From Mucilaginibacter agri (GTDB taxonomy: Bacteria; Bacteroidota; Bacteroidia; Sphingobacteriales; Sphingobacteriaceae): a stretch of 64,000 nucleotides of DNA. The translations under genes and the position numbers were made by a program. Below the pieces are notes generated by a model that saw nothing but the letters and a program-made list of their open reading frames with translations, was not told the origin of the DNA and ran no database searches. The stretch is taken from the NCBI RefSeq assembly GCF_009928685.1, contig NZ_WWEO01000037.1, forward strand, positions 61,670 through 125,669, given 5' to 3'. Shown here in pieces: positions 45,081-53,144 of this stretch; position 1 is the first letter of the stretch; each line of letters starts with the position of its first letter.

Positions 45081-46004
45081 ATGAGAAACTTTAGAAATGC
45101 CAAGCCTTTGTTGCTATTTCTCGCTTTTGTTGCTATTTACTTTATCTGGTACTAGCTATCTGGCTATTTCCTTCGCGTTAAAGGGACTACAACCATTCAC
45201 CATTTCTGCCTTAAGGTATCTGGCTGCGGGTTTGATCCTAACGGGGTGGATAAGATACAAGAAACTCAACTGGCCTGAAAAAATTGATATTAAGGTGTTG
45301 TCTATCAGTGGGATTTTAATGCTAACTGGCGGTTCCGGTTTGGTAGTGGTGGGTGAACTGTTTATCAATTCCGGGTTCGCAGCCGTGATCGTGGCTACCG
45401 AACCACTTTTTTTCATCTTGCTTGACCGAGGGCGCTGGAATGCCTACTTCTCCAGCAGAGGGATAATTGCCGGCCTGTTGATCGGTTTCGCAGGAATTGC
45501 ATTGTTTACTTATTTGGCGCCATCCGGCTCCTCACCATCGCACCGGTTAATTCTGGGAACATTAATTACATTGGGGAGCGCCATAAGCTGGGTGGTCGGT
45601 GCTTTATACGCCAGTCAAAAACTTTCTGCAAATAGTGATAACCTCGTTAACAGTGTGGTGCAGCTTCTGGCTGCCGGTATGTTTTCCGGTTTGATCGCTG
45701 CCGGAAAAGGAGAATGGTCAACTTTTTCGTCCATGTTAGTGCCAATCAGTGCCTGGGCGGGGCTGGCTTATTTGGTGGTCATGGGATCACTGGTGGCTTA
45801 CTTGTCATTTACCTGGCTAATCACAGTTCAGCCGCCTGCAATTGTGAGCACCCATACCTACGTTAATCCTGTTATAGCCATTTAATAGGCTGGCTACTAG
45901 CCTCGGAGCAATTGTCTTTTGGGCAGGTTATAGCACTGACCGTGGTTTTGACAGGGGTTGTGATCACGCAGTTAAATAAACAGAAACTCGTAAGTAAATT
46001 TTGA
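45081..46004 (+). pseudogene. EamA-family drug/metabolite exporter, two frameshifts
   Basis: The start is ATG 45081, with a frame giving 'RNAKPLLLFLAFVAIYFIW'. A missing G near 45147-45151 moves the reading to a second frame with 'GTSYLAISFALKGLQPFTIS'-type EamA segments up to 45885. There a missing T in 'ATTTAATA' shifts it again to 'GWLLASEQLSFGQVIALTVVL', ending at TGA 46004. Restoring one base at each place gives a complete ten-segment permease of about 307 residues. Both lesions are one-base losses in short homopolymers, so sequencing error is possible. Confidence 0.75.
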
Positions 46005-46194
46005 TGATGCTGAACGAACCGAGAGCTTATTGAAGTTGTATGTGAGAGTAAAAAAAAGATGTCAATGATACCACTAGGATGAGGTAGCTTGAATATTAGT
46101 TTATCTATACGGTTATTTTTAAACCGAATAAAAGCTTATCGTAGTTCACAAGCTATCGAAGCGTTCGTATAAGCTTTGTCGACAGCACCTGCTA

Positions 46195-46410
46195 AAAAGT
46201 CATCCTGCCTATTTTGTAGTTTTAGGTTAGCGACCTGGAGTAGCGCATTAAGGGTGTCTTCAGTTCATGACTGACCATCCCGATGAATTCATTTTTTCGA
46301 ATTTCGGTATGGTAAAAAGGTCTACCGAACATCATTTCTTCGTATTGAATCGATTCCCTGCGCTCGCGTTCATCTTGTTTTTTGGCTGGGTTTGCAATAA
46401 ATATTAAGAG
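46195..46410 (-). pseudogene. remnant of a histidine kinase
   Basis: On the minus strand the frame encodes 'EIRKNEFIGMVSHELKTPL', the phospho-His (H box) of a sensor kinase, followed by about ten residues and a stop. Neither the sensor domain nor the ATPase domain is present nearby. The stretch up to 46800 has no other recognisable gene. Confidence 0.65.
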
Positions 46411-46814
46411 AAATAGTTTGATTGGCAATCAGGTAAATTTATCGTTCAGCGTTGAGGCTGTCTATCTTTTAGTACCTTCTTAGATAATAATAGGTTCCCG
46501 GCGCTTTTTGGGGATAACAGACCAGGTATATTTTTCAAGGGATCCGGTAAGGATGTTCGCGTTGTAAAAGTAACCTATGGAATTCTCGTGGCCAAAGACC
46601 TAAGTCCTCTTCTGTCTAACTGAGCGTAATTTTTCGTCAGACAAACCCCGGGATTTTAGTGGGAGGGGATATAAATCAGGTTATAAATGCAACACATTTT
46701 TACGGATAGTTATCTTCAAATTTATTTTATTAATTTAAAATTGAATATTTTCTCGATGCGGAACGCTAATTGCATTCAACGATAGTGATTCCATTTGTGG
46801 AATCCTTTTGAACA
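46411..46814. other. 404-base gap without a gene
   Basis: No frame longer than about 50 codons that looks real. AT-rich near 46700-46760, likely the promoter region of the LOV kinase gene. Confidence 0.4.
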
Positions 46815-47957
46815 ATGAGGGGCAAAGAAATACCATTATTTGGGAATATAGGATTACAAAGACAGTTGCTGGATGCTGCATTCGATGCATCTAAAAGTGG
46901 AATTATTATAGTCGATTGGCGACTGCCGGATAATCCGATCATTTTTTGCAATAAAGCATTTGTAGAAATGACCGGCTACGACAAGGCTGAAATATTGGGG
47001 AGGAACTGCCGTTTTCTTCAAGGAGCCGATCGCGAGCAAAGTCAGCGCTACGAGCTGAAAGATGCTTTACAAAAAGGTGAAAAATGCAGCGTCGAACTGG
47101 CAAATTACCGGAAATGTGGTACCATTTTCTGGAATGAATTACATGTGGCACCGATTAAAGATGAAAAGGGTGTAATCACCCATTATATTGGAATCCAGAA
47201 TGATATTTCCTTGAGAAAAAAAGAGGAAATAGCAATGCGAGAAGAACTTGCGCAATCCCAAAAAATGCAGCTTTTGAAGGACGAATTTATCAGTGTCGCC
47301 AGCCATGAACTCAAAACTCCGGTTACCAGCTTAAAGGCAACACTTCAACTCATCAATCGCCTGTTAGAGAATACTTCTGCAGCTAACGATAAACTAGTTC
47401 AACTGGCCAGGAACGGTGAACGTCATGCAGCTAAACTAACCCACTTAGTAGACGATTTGCTCAATGCTGCCAAAGCTGAGCAGCATCAACTGTACCTTAA
47501 TAAGGAGAACTTTAATATAGCCGAGCTGATTAAACGCTGCTGTCCGCTTATATCGGTAGATAGCAAATACAAATTTCGTATCGACGGGCAGGAATCGCTG
47601 ACTATCTATGCTGATCATCATCAGATTGAACAGGTGATGATCAATCTTGTAAATAATGCCGTCAAATATGCTCCGGCATCCGAGGAATTTATTATCAAAG
47701 TCCTGGTGGAGAATAATTTCATCAAAGTGTCGGTAACCGATCAGGGTGAAGGTATTGCTCCTGAGGACCTGCCTCATATTTTTGATCGTTATTATCGCGT
47801 AAAAAAAGGCGCCCAAATCTCCGGCTTGGGCCTTGGGCTATATATTTCCTCTGAAATTATCATGAAACATGGCGGGGAAATAGGGGTAGACAGTCAACCC
47901 GGAACAGGATCGACATTTTGGTTTACGCTTCCCCAGGACCTCAATAAACCGAATTGA
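46815..47957 (+). CDS. LOV-domain (blue-light) sensor histidine kinase
   Basis: A 380-residue soluble kinase. Residues 15-135 are a LOV domain: the flavin-binding motif 'GRNCRFLQG' (62-70) contains adduct Cys C65, and N107 ('WNELH') and Q128 ('YIGIQND') complete the FMN pocket. HisKA carries phospho-His H164 ('SVASHELKTP'). The ATPase domain has 'NLVNNAVKYAP', 'DQGEGI' and 'GLGLGLYIS'. Blue light forms a Cys-FMN adduct that changes kinase activity. No response regulator is adjacent, so the partner is one of the unlinked regulators or elsewhere. Confidence 0.92.
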   Translation: MRGKEIPLFGNIGLQRQLLDAAFDASKSGIIIVDWRLPDNPIIFCNKAFVEMTGYDKAEILGRNCRFLQGADREQSQRYELKDALQKGEKCSVELANYRKCGTIFWNELHVAPIKDEKGVITHYIGIQNDISLRKKEEIAMREELAQSQKMQLLKDEFISVASHELKTPVTSLKATLQLINRLLENTSAANDKLVQLARNGERHAAKLTHLVDDLLNAAKAEQHQLYLNKENFNIAELIKRCCPLISVDSKYKFRIDGQESLTIYADHHQIEQVMINLVNNAVKYAPASEEFIIKVLVENNFIKVSVTDQGEGIAPEDLPHIFDRYYRVKKGAQISGLGLGLYISSEIIMKHGGEIGVDSQPGTGSTFWFTLPQDLNKPN

Positions 47958-48101
47958 TCTGATATGCTTCGTCGCACCTTAACTGAGGAAGGAACGCTCG
48001 TAATCTCGCTGTCGTGCTTACGCTGTGAAGTTATTAATGTTTAAGTCCGGGCGTTAAGCGGTTTATGACTCCAGGGCAACTACGCAAACTTTTTATACGA
48101 C

Positions 48102-48500
48102 CTATCTATTATCGGGGGCAACCAGGTCTTGCTTTTGATGCCGCTCTCGTGAGGCTTTTATCGCCGGCATGCTGACATTAGCCCATTCATAAAGCGACAT
48201 CAATGGTGGCACTAAACTTTGACCAAGTTCGGTCAGGGAATATTCTACTTTGGGTGGTATCTGCGCATACATCTTACGGGCAATCAGCCCATCGGCTTCC
48301 AGGGTCTTGAGCGTGACCGTCAACATACGCTGGGAAATCGTCTCGATCAGGTTATGCAGTTCATTGAATCGTAGCGTGCCATGATCGCTCAACATGATCA
48401 CCGTCAGCATCGACCATTTATCACCAACGCGGTACAAAACATCCTTAATCGGACAATCGTTCCGGTCACCCTCACATTTTCTCAAATTTTCTTTCGACAT
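48102..48500 (-). CDS. HxlR-family transcription regulator
   Basis: A 132-residue winged helix protein. The family core 'DCPIKDVLYRVGDKWSMLTVIML' is followed by 'LRFNELHNLIETISQRMLTVTLKTLEADGLI' and the wing 'KVEYSLTELGQSL'. Cysteines at about 9 and 16 ('CEGDRNDCPI') resemble thiol-sensing members that respond to quinones or electrophiles. Divergent from the SDR-DoxX genes, with two related sequence sites between. Confidence 0.9.
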   Translation of the reverse strand: MSKENLRKCEGDRNDCPIKDVLYRVGDKWSMLTVIMLSDHGTLRFNELHNLIETISQRMLTVTLKTLEADGLIARKMYAQIPPKVEYSLTELGQSLVPPLMSLYEWANVSMPAIKASRERHQKQDLVAPDNR

Positions 48501-48519
48501 AACTCCTTGTGTTTCAATA

Positions 48520-48543
48520 TTAGTTACTTCGCTGTAAGTGACT
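48520..48543 (+). promoter_or_regulatory. candidate HxlR operator, site 1
   Basis: Reads TTAGTTACTT-CGCT-GTAAGTGAC. It lies just upstream of the HxlR start codon. The same pattern occurs in the opposite orientation at 48591-48610. Confidence 0.55.
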
Positions 48544-48560
48544 GACGGACAAGTGCCTTC

Positions 48561-48591
48561 TTGTTTTTAGTAAAAGCAGTTTCTAACTTTG
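48561..48591 (+). promoter_or_regulatory. Bacteroidota-type promoter for the SDR gene
   Basis: TTG at 48561-48563 and TAACTTTG at 48584-48591 match TTG-N20-TAnnTTTG, the promoter consensus of Bacteroidota. It overlaps the operator site 2 and sits about 40 bases before the SDR start at 48630. Confidence 0.65.
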
Positions 48592-48610
48592 ACTTACTAA
48601 AAGTAACTAA
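48591..48610 (-). promoter_or_regulatory. candidate HxlR operator, site 2
   Basis: On the minus strand reads TTAGTTACTT-TTA-GTAAGTC, sharing TTAGTTACTT...GTAAGT with site 1. It overlaps the end of the promoter, where a bound repressor would block transcription. Confidence 0.55.
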
Positions 48611-48629
48611 CAATACAAAAGTAAGCAAT

Positions 48630-49412
48630 ATGGATTTGAAATTAAATGGGAAAAGAGCTTTAATTACCGGTTCGAGCTCCGGATTGGGTGAAGCAATTGC
48701 CAGAAGTTTAGCCGCCGAAGGCGTTTCGGTAATAGTACATGGCCGCGATCAAGAACGTGCGAAAGCTGTTGCGGAAAGTATCGGCGCAGCATACGTGCTG
48801 GGTGACCTGACCACTGATGGAGATGCAGATAAGATAACCCAAGAAGTTTTAGCAACCGGGCCGGTTGACATCTTAATAAATAATGCGGGCTCTTATATAC
48901 CACGTGCCTGGCTGGATACCAGCGTGGCCAACTGGTCGGAAAGTTATAATGTGAATGTACTCGCCTATGTCCGCATGATCCACCGCCTGCTTCCCGCCAT
49001 GAAAACCCTGGGTTGGGGGCGCATGATTCAGCTCGGATCTTCAGGCGGTATAGAGCATTTTGCGCTGCAACCCGACTATTTAGCTGCCACTGCCGCGCGG
49101 CATAACCTGACCGTTTCACTTGCCCGTGAACTGAAAGGCACCGGAATTACCTCCAATACCGTCGCCCCGGGACCTATGCTGGTTGAGAACACCCGAAAAA
49201 TGCTGTTGAATATGGCCGGGCAGTACGGTTGGGGCACAGATTGGACTGAGATAGAACATAACGCGGTTACGCAATTTGTTCAGAATGATATCGGCCGGTT
49301 CGGCAGGCCGGAAGAAGTGGCTACAGCAGTGAGTTACTTGGCTAGTCCGCTGTCAGATTATATCACCGGTGCATTATTACGCGTTGATGGCGGTCACACG
49401 AAGTCTATATAA
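48630..49412 (+). CDS. SDR family oxidoreductase under HxlR control
   Basis: A 260-residue SDR: cofactor motif 'TGSSSGLGEAI' (12-22), 'NNAGSY', Ser in 'LGSSGG'. The active-site block reads 'YLAATAARHNL', where a usual YxxxK Lys is replaced by Ala/Arg, which is odd and may alter activity. ATG 48630 is chosen because it follows the promoter and starts MDLKLNGKRAL; a longer frame would run through the promoter. It is 3 bases from the DoxX gene. Confidence 0.85.
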   Translation: MDLKLNGKRALITGSSSGLGEAIARSLAAEGVSVIVHGRDQERAKAVAESIGAAYVLGDLTTDGDADKITQEVLATGPVDILINNAGSYIPRAWLDTSVANWSESYNVNVLAYVRMIHRLLPAMKTLGWGRMIQLGSSGGIEHFALQPDYLAATAARHNLTVSLARELKGTGITSNTVAPGPMLVENTRKMLLNMAGQYGWGTDWTEIEHNAVTQFVQNDIGRFGRPEEVATAVSYLASPLSDYITGALLRVDGGHTKSI

Positions 49413-49415
49413 GTT

Positions 49416-49682
49416 ATGAGAAACAAAATCGGGTGGATATTCACCGGCGTCGTTGTACTGCTAATGGCAGCTTCATCTATTGATAAAATGCGCGGTACGG
49501 AACATGCGCTTCACATGACGGCATCTTTCGGCATCCCTCCATCAGTTTATCGTTTCCTGGGATTCATCGAACTGTGCTCGGCAATTTTGTTTGCAATAGC
49601 ACGGACAGGATTAATAGGACTGGTGCTGCTGGCTTCCTATTTAGGTGGGGCAATTGCCACGCATTTACAACGCCCCGTTTAA
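49416..49682 (+). CDS. DoxX-like membrane protein, short
   Basis: An 88-residue membrane protein with three segments and the DoxX-like blocks 'SSIDKMRG', 'ASFGIPPSVYRFLGFIELCSAILF' and 'YLGGAIATHLQR'. Usual family members have a fourth segment after 'HLR', but here a TAA follows 'HLQRPV', so the end is missing or the gene is naturally short. Same transcript as the SDR. Probably part of a quinone or electrophile response. Confidence 0.75.
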   Translation: MRNKIGWIFTGVVVLLMAASSIDKMRGTEHALHMTASFGIPPSVYRFLGFIELCSAILFAIARTGLIGLVLLASYLGGAIATHLQRPV

Positions 49683-49893
49683 CCCCGGCCGTCAAATTGT
49701 CAAAGGTTACCTGCAGGTGAAAGGCCGATCAGTGCTAACCCATGGCTAACCTTGTAAGCGCATAGCAAACACACGGTTTATCATGATTTGTTTCCCATGC
49801 CGTTGACATTCAATTTAGGATATCATAGTGTTGGAAAGTCCGGTAGAAAAACATCAGTCAGATTTGAGTAACGCTTTCCTTAAACCAAAACAA

Positions 49894-50013
49894 TTAATCG
49901 TCCTTTTTGGACGAATCTTTGACGCAGTTAGGGAGACTTTTTCCAGCCTTTTTTTTCATTCCTTCTTTCCTATAGCCTGACCAGCAGGGGTCTTTTTTCT
50001 TTTTAGTTGACAT
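49894..50013 (-). CDS. 39-residue Cys- and Lys-rich protein
   Basis: A 39-residue protein starting MSTKKKKDPCWSGY, then 'GMKKKAGKSLPNCVKDS', resembles a small conserved peptide family with the pattern DPCW-GY---G-K---GK-VPNCV that is seen in many phages and bacteria. Role unknown. The larger frame at 49894-50253 on the same strand is not used, since its extra part is antisense to a clear gene remnant. Confidence 0.55.
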   Translation of the reverse strand: MSTKKKKDPCWSGYRKEGMKKKAGKSLPNCVKDSSKKDD

Positions 50014-50143
50014 CTTACTGAATGTTGATTCTAATAATCCCATAACTACCGTTCCACTAATCAAATCAACTTTCAAGGTATTCCTTAAATGGGTTTGGTA
50101 TGATATTAGGGCTTTACCAACGCTATCTAAAACTATAAACATT

Positions 50144-50497
50144 ATGGCAACTTCAGAAAATGCAACGGGTGTGTTAAACGACCTTATTGAAATCAACAAG
50201 GACCGCATAGCCGGTTTTGAGAAAGCAATTGCTGACATTAAAGATGAGAACATTGATCTAAAATGATTATTTCACGGTTATGCTGAGCAAAGCCGCAAGG
50301 ATGGCCGGGAACCGGCTGCCTTAATTGGCAATGCTGATGAACTGGAAACTGGTAAAAGTGTAAGCGGAACTTTACATCGTGCCTGGATTGATGTCAAATC
50401 ACTATTTGGCGGAGACGACCGTGAAGGAATCTTATCGGAAGCAGAGCGGGGAGAAGATGCTATCAAAAAAGCATACAACGATGCTTTGAATGGCGGC
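50144..50497 (+). pseudogene. PA2169-family (DUF2383) gene, broken
   Basis: Begins MATSENATGVLNDLIEINKD at 50144 and continues as 'RIAGFEKAIADIKDENIDLK'. A TGA at 50264-50266 interrupts it, and the rest stays in frame: 'GTLHRAWIDVKSLFGGDD' and 'GEDAIKKAYNDAL'. The 3' end is missing because the duplicated permease segment begins at about 50497. Closest intact relative is the middle domain of the fusion at 10036-12294. Confidence 0.75.
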
Positions 50498-50930
50498 TAC
50501 TTTTCAGGCTTTGATTTTCTTCGGCGGCGTCTATGGAATGGGTGCAGGTGATGTCATTCTCTTTTTCTGCGAGTGCCGATAAACGAATGTAAAATTTGTG
50601 AATACGGTCCAATTCTTCTTCCGTGAGATTTTCAATATCCACCATGCGGTTACTTGTACCTTCATGCGACGCAATGAGCTCATTCAGTTTCAAATGAATG
50701 GCCTTGGAGTCTTTATTTTGCGATTTTTGGATAAGGAAGACCATCAAAAAAGTAATAATGGTCGTACCGGTGTTGATGATTAACTGCCATGTCTCGGAAT
50801 AGTGAAATACCGGTCCCGTTACTGCCCATATAAAGACGGTTAGCGCAGCAACAATAAATGCCGCAGAACTGCCGGTAGCAGTTGTCGCCCAATTGGCGAA
50901 ACGCTCAAATAGATTTTTTTTCTTTGCCAT
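50463..50930 (-). CDS. low-affinity iron permease family protein, C-terminus lost (copy 2)
   Basis: A 155-residue membrane protein almost identical to the 165-residue copy at 39597-40094 up to 'ENQSLKSS', after which the reading enters antisense PA2169 sequence ('RHSKHRCMLF') and stops. The two membrane segments and 'SETWQLIINTGTTIITFLM' are intact, so it may still work. The end of the protein is foreign, showing that the breakpoint lies inside the gene. Confidence 0.75.
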   Translation of the reverse strand: MAKKKNLFERFANWATTATGSSAAFIVAALTVFIWAVTGPVFHYSETWQLIINTGTTIITFLMVFLIQKSQNKDSKAIHLKLNELIASHEGTSNRMVDIENLTEEELDRIHKFYIRLSALAEKENDITCTHSIDAAEENQSLKSSRHSKHRCMLF

Positions 50931-50983
50931 AATAGTAGGAGTGTGCTGGAAGAACTGTACTATTCCTGATTTGTTTGAAAAGG

Positions 50984-51457
50984 TTAGTCCTTTTGCTTGG
51001 GTTCCACAGCCCGGTGAATCGCCTTCAGGTCAGTGTCGTTTTTCATTTCCTCCAGTTCGTGATCGTCAATAGCGGTGTTGAGCCCTAATTTCCGGTGGAT
51101 TTCATGTACGAGCGTTAACAGGCGGGTAACCTCTTCTTCCGCTCGAACATTAACTTCGAATTCCACATCGCGCTGAATGCTTTCAATCCTCCGCTGCCTG
51201 TTTTGATTGATCAGCACGGTGACTGATAAAATGATGGCGAAAATAGAAACGCCCATTTCCAATAAGGGAAAAGGGAACGGATCAAAATGATGTACAAGCG
51301 GTAGGAGGTTCCAGCCGATCCAAAAAGTAAAGGCGAGGATGCAGAAAGTGAGAAACGTGCCGCTGCCCAAAAAGTCGATTAATTTTAAGGTAATTTTGTC
51401 GGCTGGTGTTTTAGTAAAGTCTAGTTCTGATTTGAGCGGTTTTGCTTGCTTTGTCAT
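50984..51457 (-). CDS. DUF1003 family membrane protein (intact copy)
   Basis: A 157-residue protein. After a polar start (MTKQAKPLKSELDFTK) there are two membrane segments ('FLTFCILAFTFWIGWNLLPLVHHFDPFPFPLLEMG' region, about 32-52 and 66-85) and the DUF1003 hallmarks 'HHFDPFPFPLLE' and 'INQNRQRRIESIQRDVEFE'. The end is a helical, acidic tail. Function unknown. It is the functional partner of the frameshifted copy at 40146-40618. Confidence 0.85.
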   Translation of the reverse strand: MTKQAKPLKSELDFTKTPADKITLKLIDFLGSGTFLTFCILAFTFWIGWNLLPLVHHFDPFPFPLLEMGVSIFAIILSVTVLINQNRQRRIESIQRDVEFEVNVRAEEEVTRLLTLVHEIHRKLGLNTAIDDHELEEMKNDTDLKAIHRAVEPKQKD

Positions 51458-51499
51458 AATTCTCTTATAATTGCAGTAACTTAACTAATTATTAAACTC

Positions 51500-51645
51500 A
51501 ATACCTATCCGCAAGTTTTTGACCGGGCTGATTCTTTCTTAAGCCCGCTATGTTGCCAGGCGTAAAGCAATCCAGCACCGGCAGCTATGATCCATGCAAT
51601 CCTGCAACATGGTCAATCGTAAAAAGATAGCCAAACTTGCGACCT
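51500..51645 (+). pseudogene. 5' remnant of the barrel-protein gene
   Basis: Matches the start and signal-peptide region of the gene at 40671 ('GLILCF', 'NPAPAAM-HAIL-HGQS') but with the ATG lost and stops throughout. The similarity ends near 51645, where the duplication ends. Confidence 0.7.
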
Positions 51646-51655
51646 TTACTAACCG

Positions 51656-52372
51656 TTGGTTTTGATCAATGGCACTGCATCCGACGAAACAAGCGATTCT
51701 AATTTAACGTCTGGTACCATTTTCAAATCATCCTGTAAACAAAATCCCGCTCTGCCAGTTTTTAAACGTCGGGCTCAAAATGAAAAAGTTCGTGGCCAAT
51801 TCAGAAAAGGAAGAAGTCGTGTTCGCCATATTATTGACATTATATATCGACAAAGGGTGAAAGTTATATCCGCAAGCATTCAACAGATTCTGCTATCTGA
51901 CGATGGCATATTTCCGAATAGTGACTTTCCTGTTTTATTCTACCCTGGTGCATTACACATTCCCGATTCTTTCCCGGCAAAATATGTAGCCAGGATATTT
52001 TATAAACATGGCTGGTCAAATAGCTGGGACGCCGGGATTTTTGAATATCATCACTATCACAGCATCACTCATGAGGTGCTGGGTGTCTATTCTGGTGAAA
52101 CCGCACTGCAACTAGGCGGAGAACAAGGGCCAATCCTTACCATTAAGAAAGGCGACGTGCTGATCATTCCGGCTGGTGTGGCGCATAAGAATCTGGGTGC
52201 GGAAAATTGTATAGGTGTCGTAGGTGCATATCCGCACGGCATGAAATTCAATGTCAAGTATGGAGAGGAAGGTGAAAGGCCTGAGGCTGACCATCAAATT
52301 CAACTAGTCCCAATTCCGACCAACGACCCGCTGTATGCCAAAAGGAAAGGACTTGTCAAGCTTTGGAAGTAG
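51656..52372 (+). CDS. cupin-domain protein (YjlB-like)
   Basis: A frame of 238 residues. The last 170 form a cupin: 'HEVLGVYSGETALQLGG', 'IKKGDVLIIPAGVAHKN' and a His-rich block 'FEYHHYHSITHE', the usual metal-binding positions of this fold, as in YjlB-like proteins. Residues 1-67 do not look like the family and are basic; they may be due to the nearby duplication edge. A GTG at 51857 would give the more typical start. Substrate unknown. Confidence 0.75.
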   Translation: MVLINGTASDETSDSNLTSGTIFKSSCKQNPALPVFKRRAQNEKVRGQFRKGRSRVRHIIDIIYRQRVKVISASIQQILLSDDGIFPNSDFPVLFYPGALHIPDSFPAKYVARIFYKHGWSNSWDAGIFEYHHYHSITHEVLGVYSGETALQLGGEQGPILTIKKGDVLIIPAGVAHKNLGAENCIGVVGAYPHGMKFNVKYGEEGERPEADHQIQLVPIPTNDPLYAKRKGLVKLWK

Positions 52373-52588
52373 TCGCACCTATAGAAACATTGCTTCTCCC
52401 AAACCATGTGCCTAATTATCTGAATCGTTCATTGAGCGAAGTCTATAGTCAGGTTATTTTTTTTTAGTAATAATTAAATTATGATTATTATAAGAACAAA
52501 AACTGATCGTGCTCGTTGTTTTACTTAGCCAAACGGTCCTGAACTTAATTTAAACCGGCCTTCCAAATCAATTTATCTTTTAAAACAT

Positions 52589-53137
52589 ATGCCTAAAGAA
52601 ACAGGGGAACCTCTATTCAGTACTAAAACATCACCAAAGGCAGAGCCGGCCTTAATGGAATTATTCAAAGATGGCATCAAGGATATTTACTGGGCAGAGA
52701 ATCACCTGGTCAAAACCCTACCAAAAATGCAAAATTCTGCCTCCTCTAAAGCGTTGGTAAGCGCTATCGAACATCATTTGGAGGAGACCAAAATTCACGT
52801 TTCCAGGCTTGAACAGGTTTTCGGGCTGCTCGGTGAACAAGTAAAGGCGCAAAAGTGCGATGCGATGGAAGGCCTTGCCAAAGAAGGGGAAGGCATTATC
52901 GAGAGCACCGAACCGGATACCGCCACCCGTGATGTAGGCATCATCCTAGCTTCACAGAAAGTAGAACATTACGAAATTGCTACGTATGGTGGGCTGACAC
53001 AACTGGCCAAAACGCTCGGTTTGGATGAGGTGGCGGAATTGTTATATCAGACGTTAACAGAAGAAAAAGCTGCTGATCAAAAACTGACCGAAGTCGCCGA
53101 GGGTGATATTAATTATAAAGCATCAGAAGAAGCCTAA
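52589..53137 (+). CDS. DUF892 (YciE/YciF) ferritin-like protein
   Basis: A 182-residue helical protein: 'LMELFKDGIKDIYWAENHLVKTLPKM' (25-50), 'HLEETKIHVSRLEQVFGLLG', 'DVGIILASQKVEHYEIATYGGL' and 'TEEKAADQKLTEVAE'. The Glu/His positions form a ferritin-like di-metal site. The third domain of the fusion at 10036-12294 is a close relative. 7 bases separate it from the catalase gene. Members of the YciE group are induced by stress; enzymatic role not settled. Confidence 0.9.
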   Translation: MPKETGEPLFSTKTSPKAEPALMELFKDGIKDIYWAENHLVKTLPKMQNSASSKALVSAIEHHLEETKIHVSRLEQVFGLLGEQVKAQKCDAMEGLAKEGEGIIESTEPDTATRDVGIILASQKVEHYEIATYGGLTQLAKTLGLDEVAELLYQTLTEEKAADQKLTEVAEGDINYKASEEA

Positions 53138-53144
53138 TCTAATT

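Larger units (their letters stand above)
50499..51645. repeat. segmental duplication, copy 2
   Basis: Same order as 39660-40795. The left boundary cuts the permease end and meets the broken PA2169 gene; the right boundary ends inside a remnant of the barrel gene. This copy keeps an intact DUF1003 gene. Confidence 0.85.

Noticed and set aside
48664..49119. 151-codon minus-strand frame under the SDR
   Set aside because: Antisense to the SDR motifs; rich in Arg and His as expected from a shadow.
49894..50253. 119-codon minus-strand frame
   Set aside because: Only its last 39 codons look real; the rest is antisense to the PA2169 remnant.
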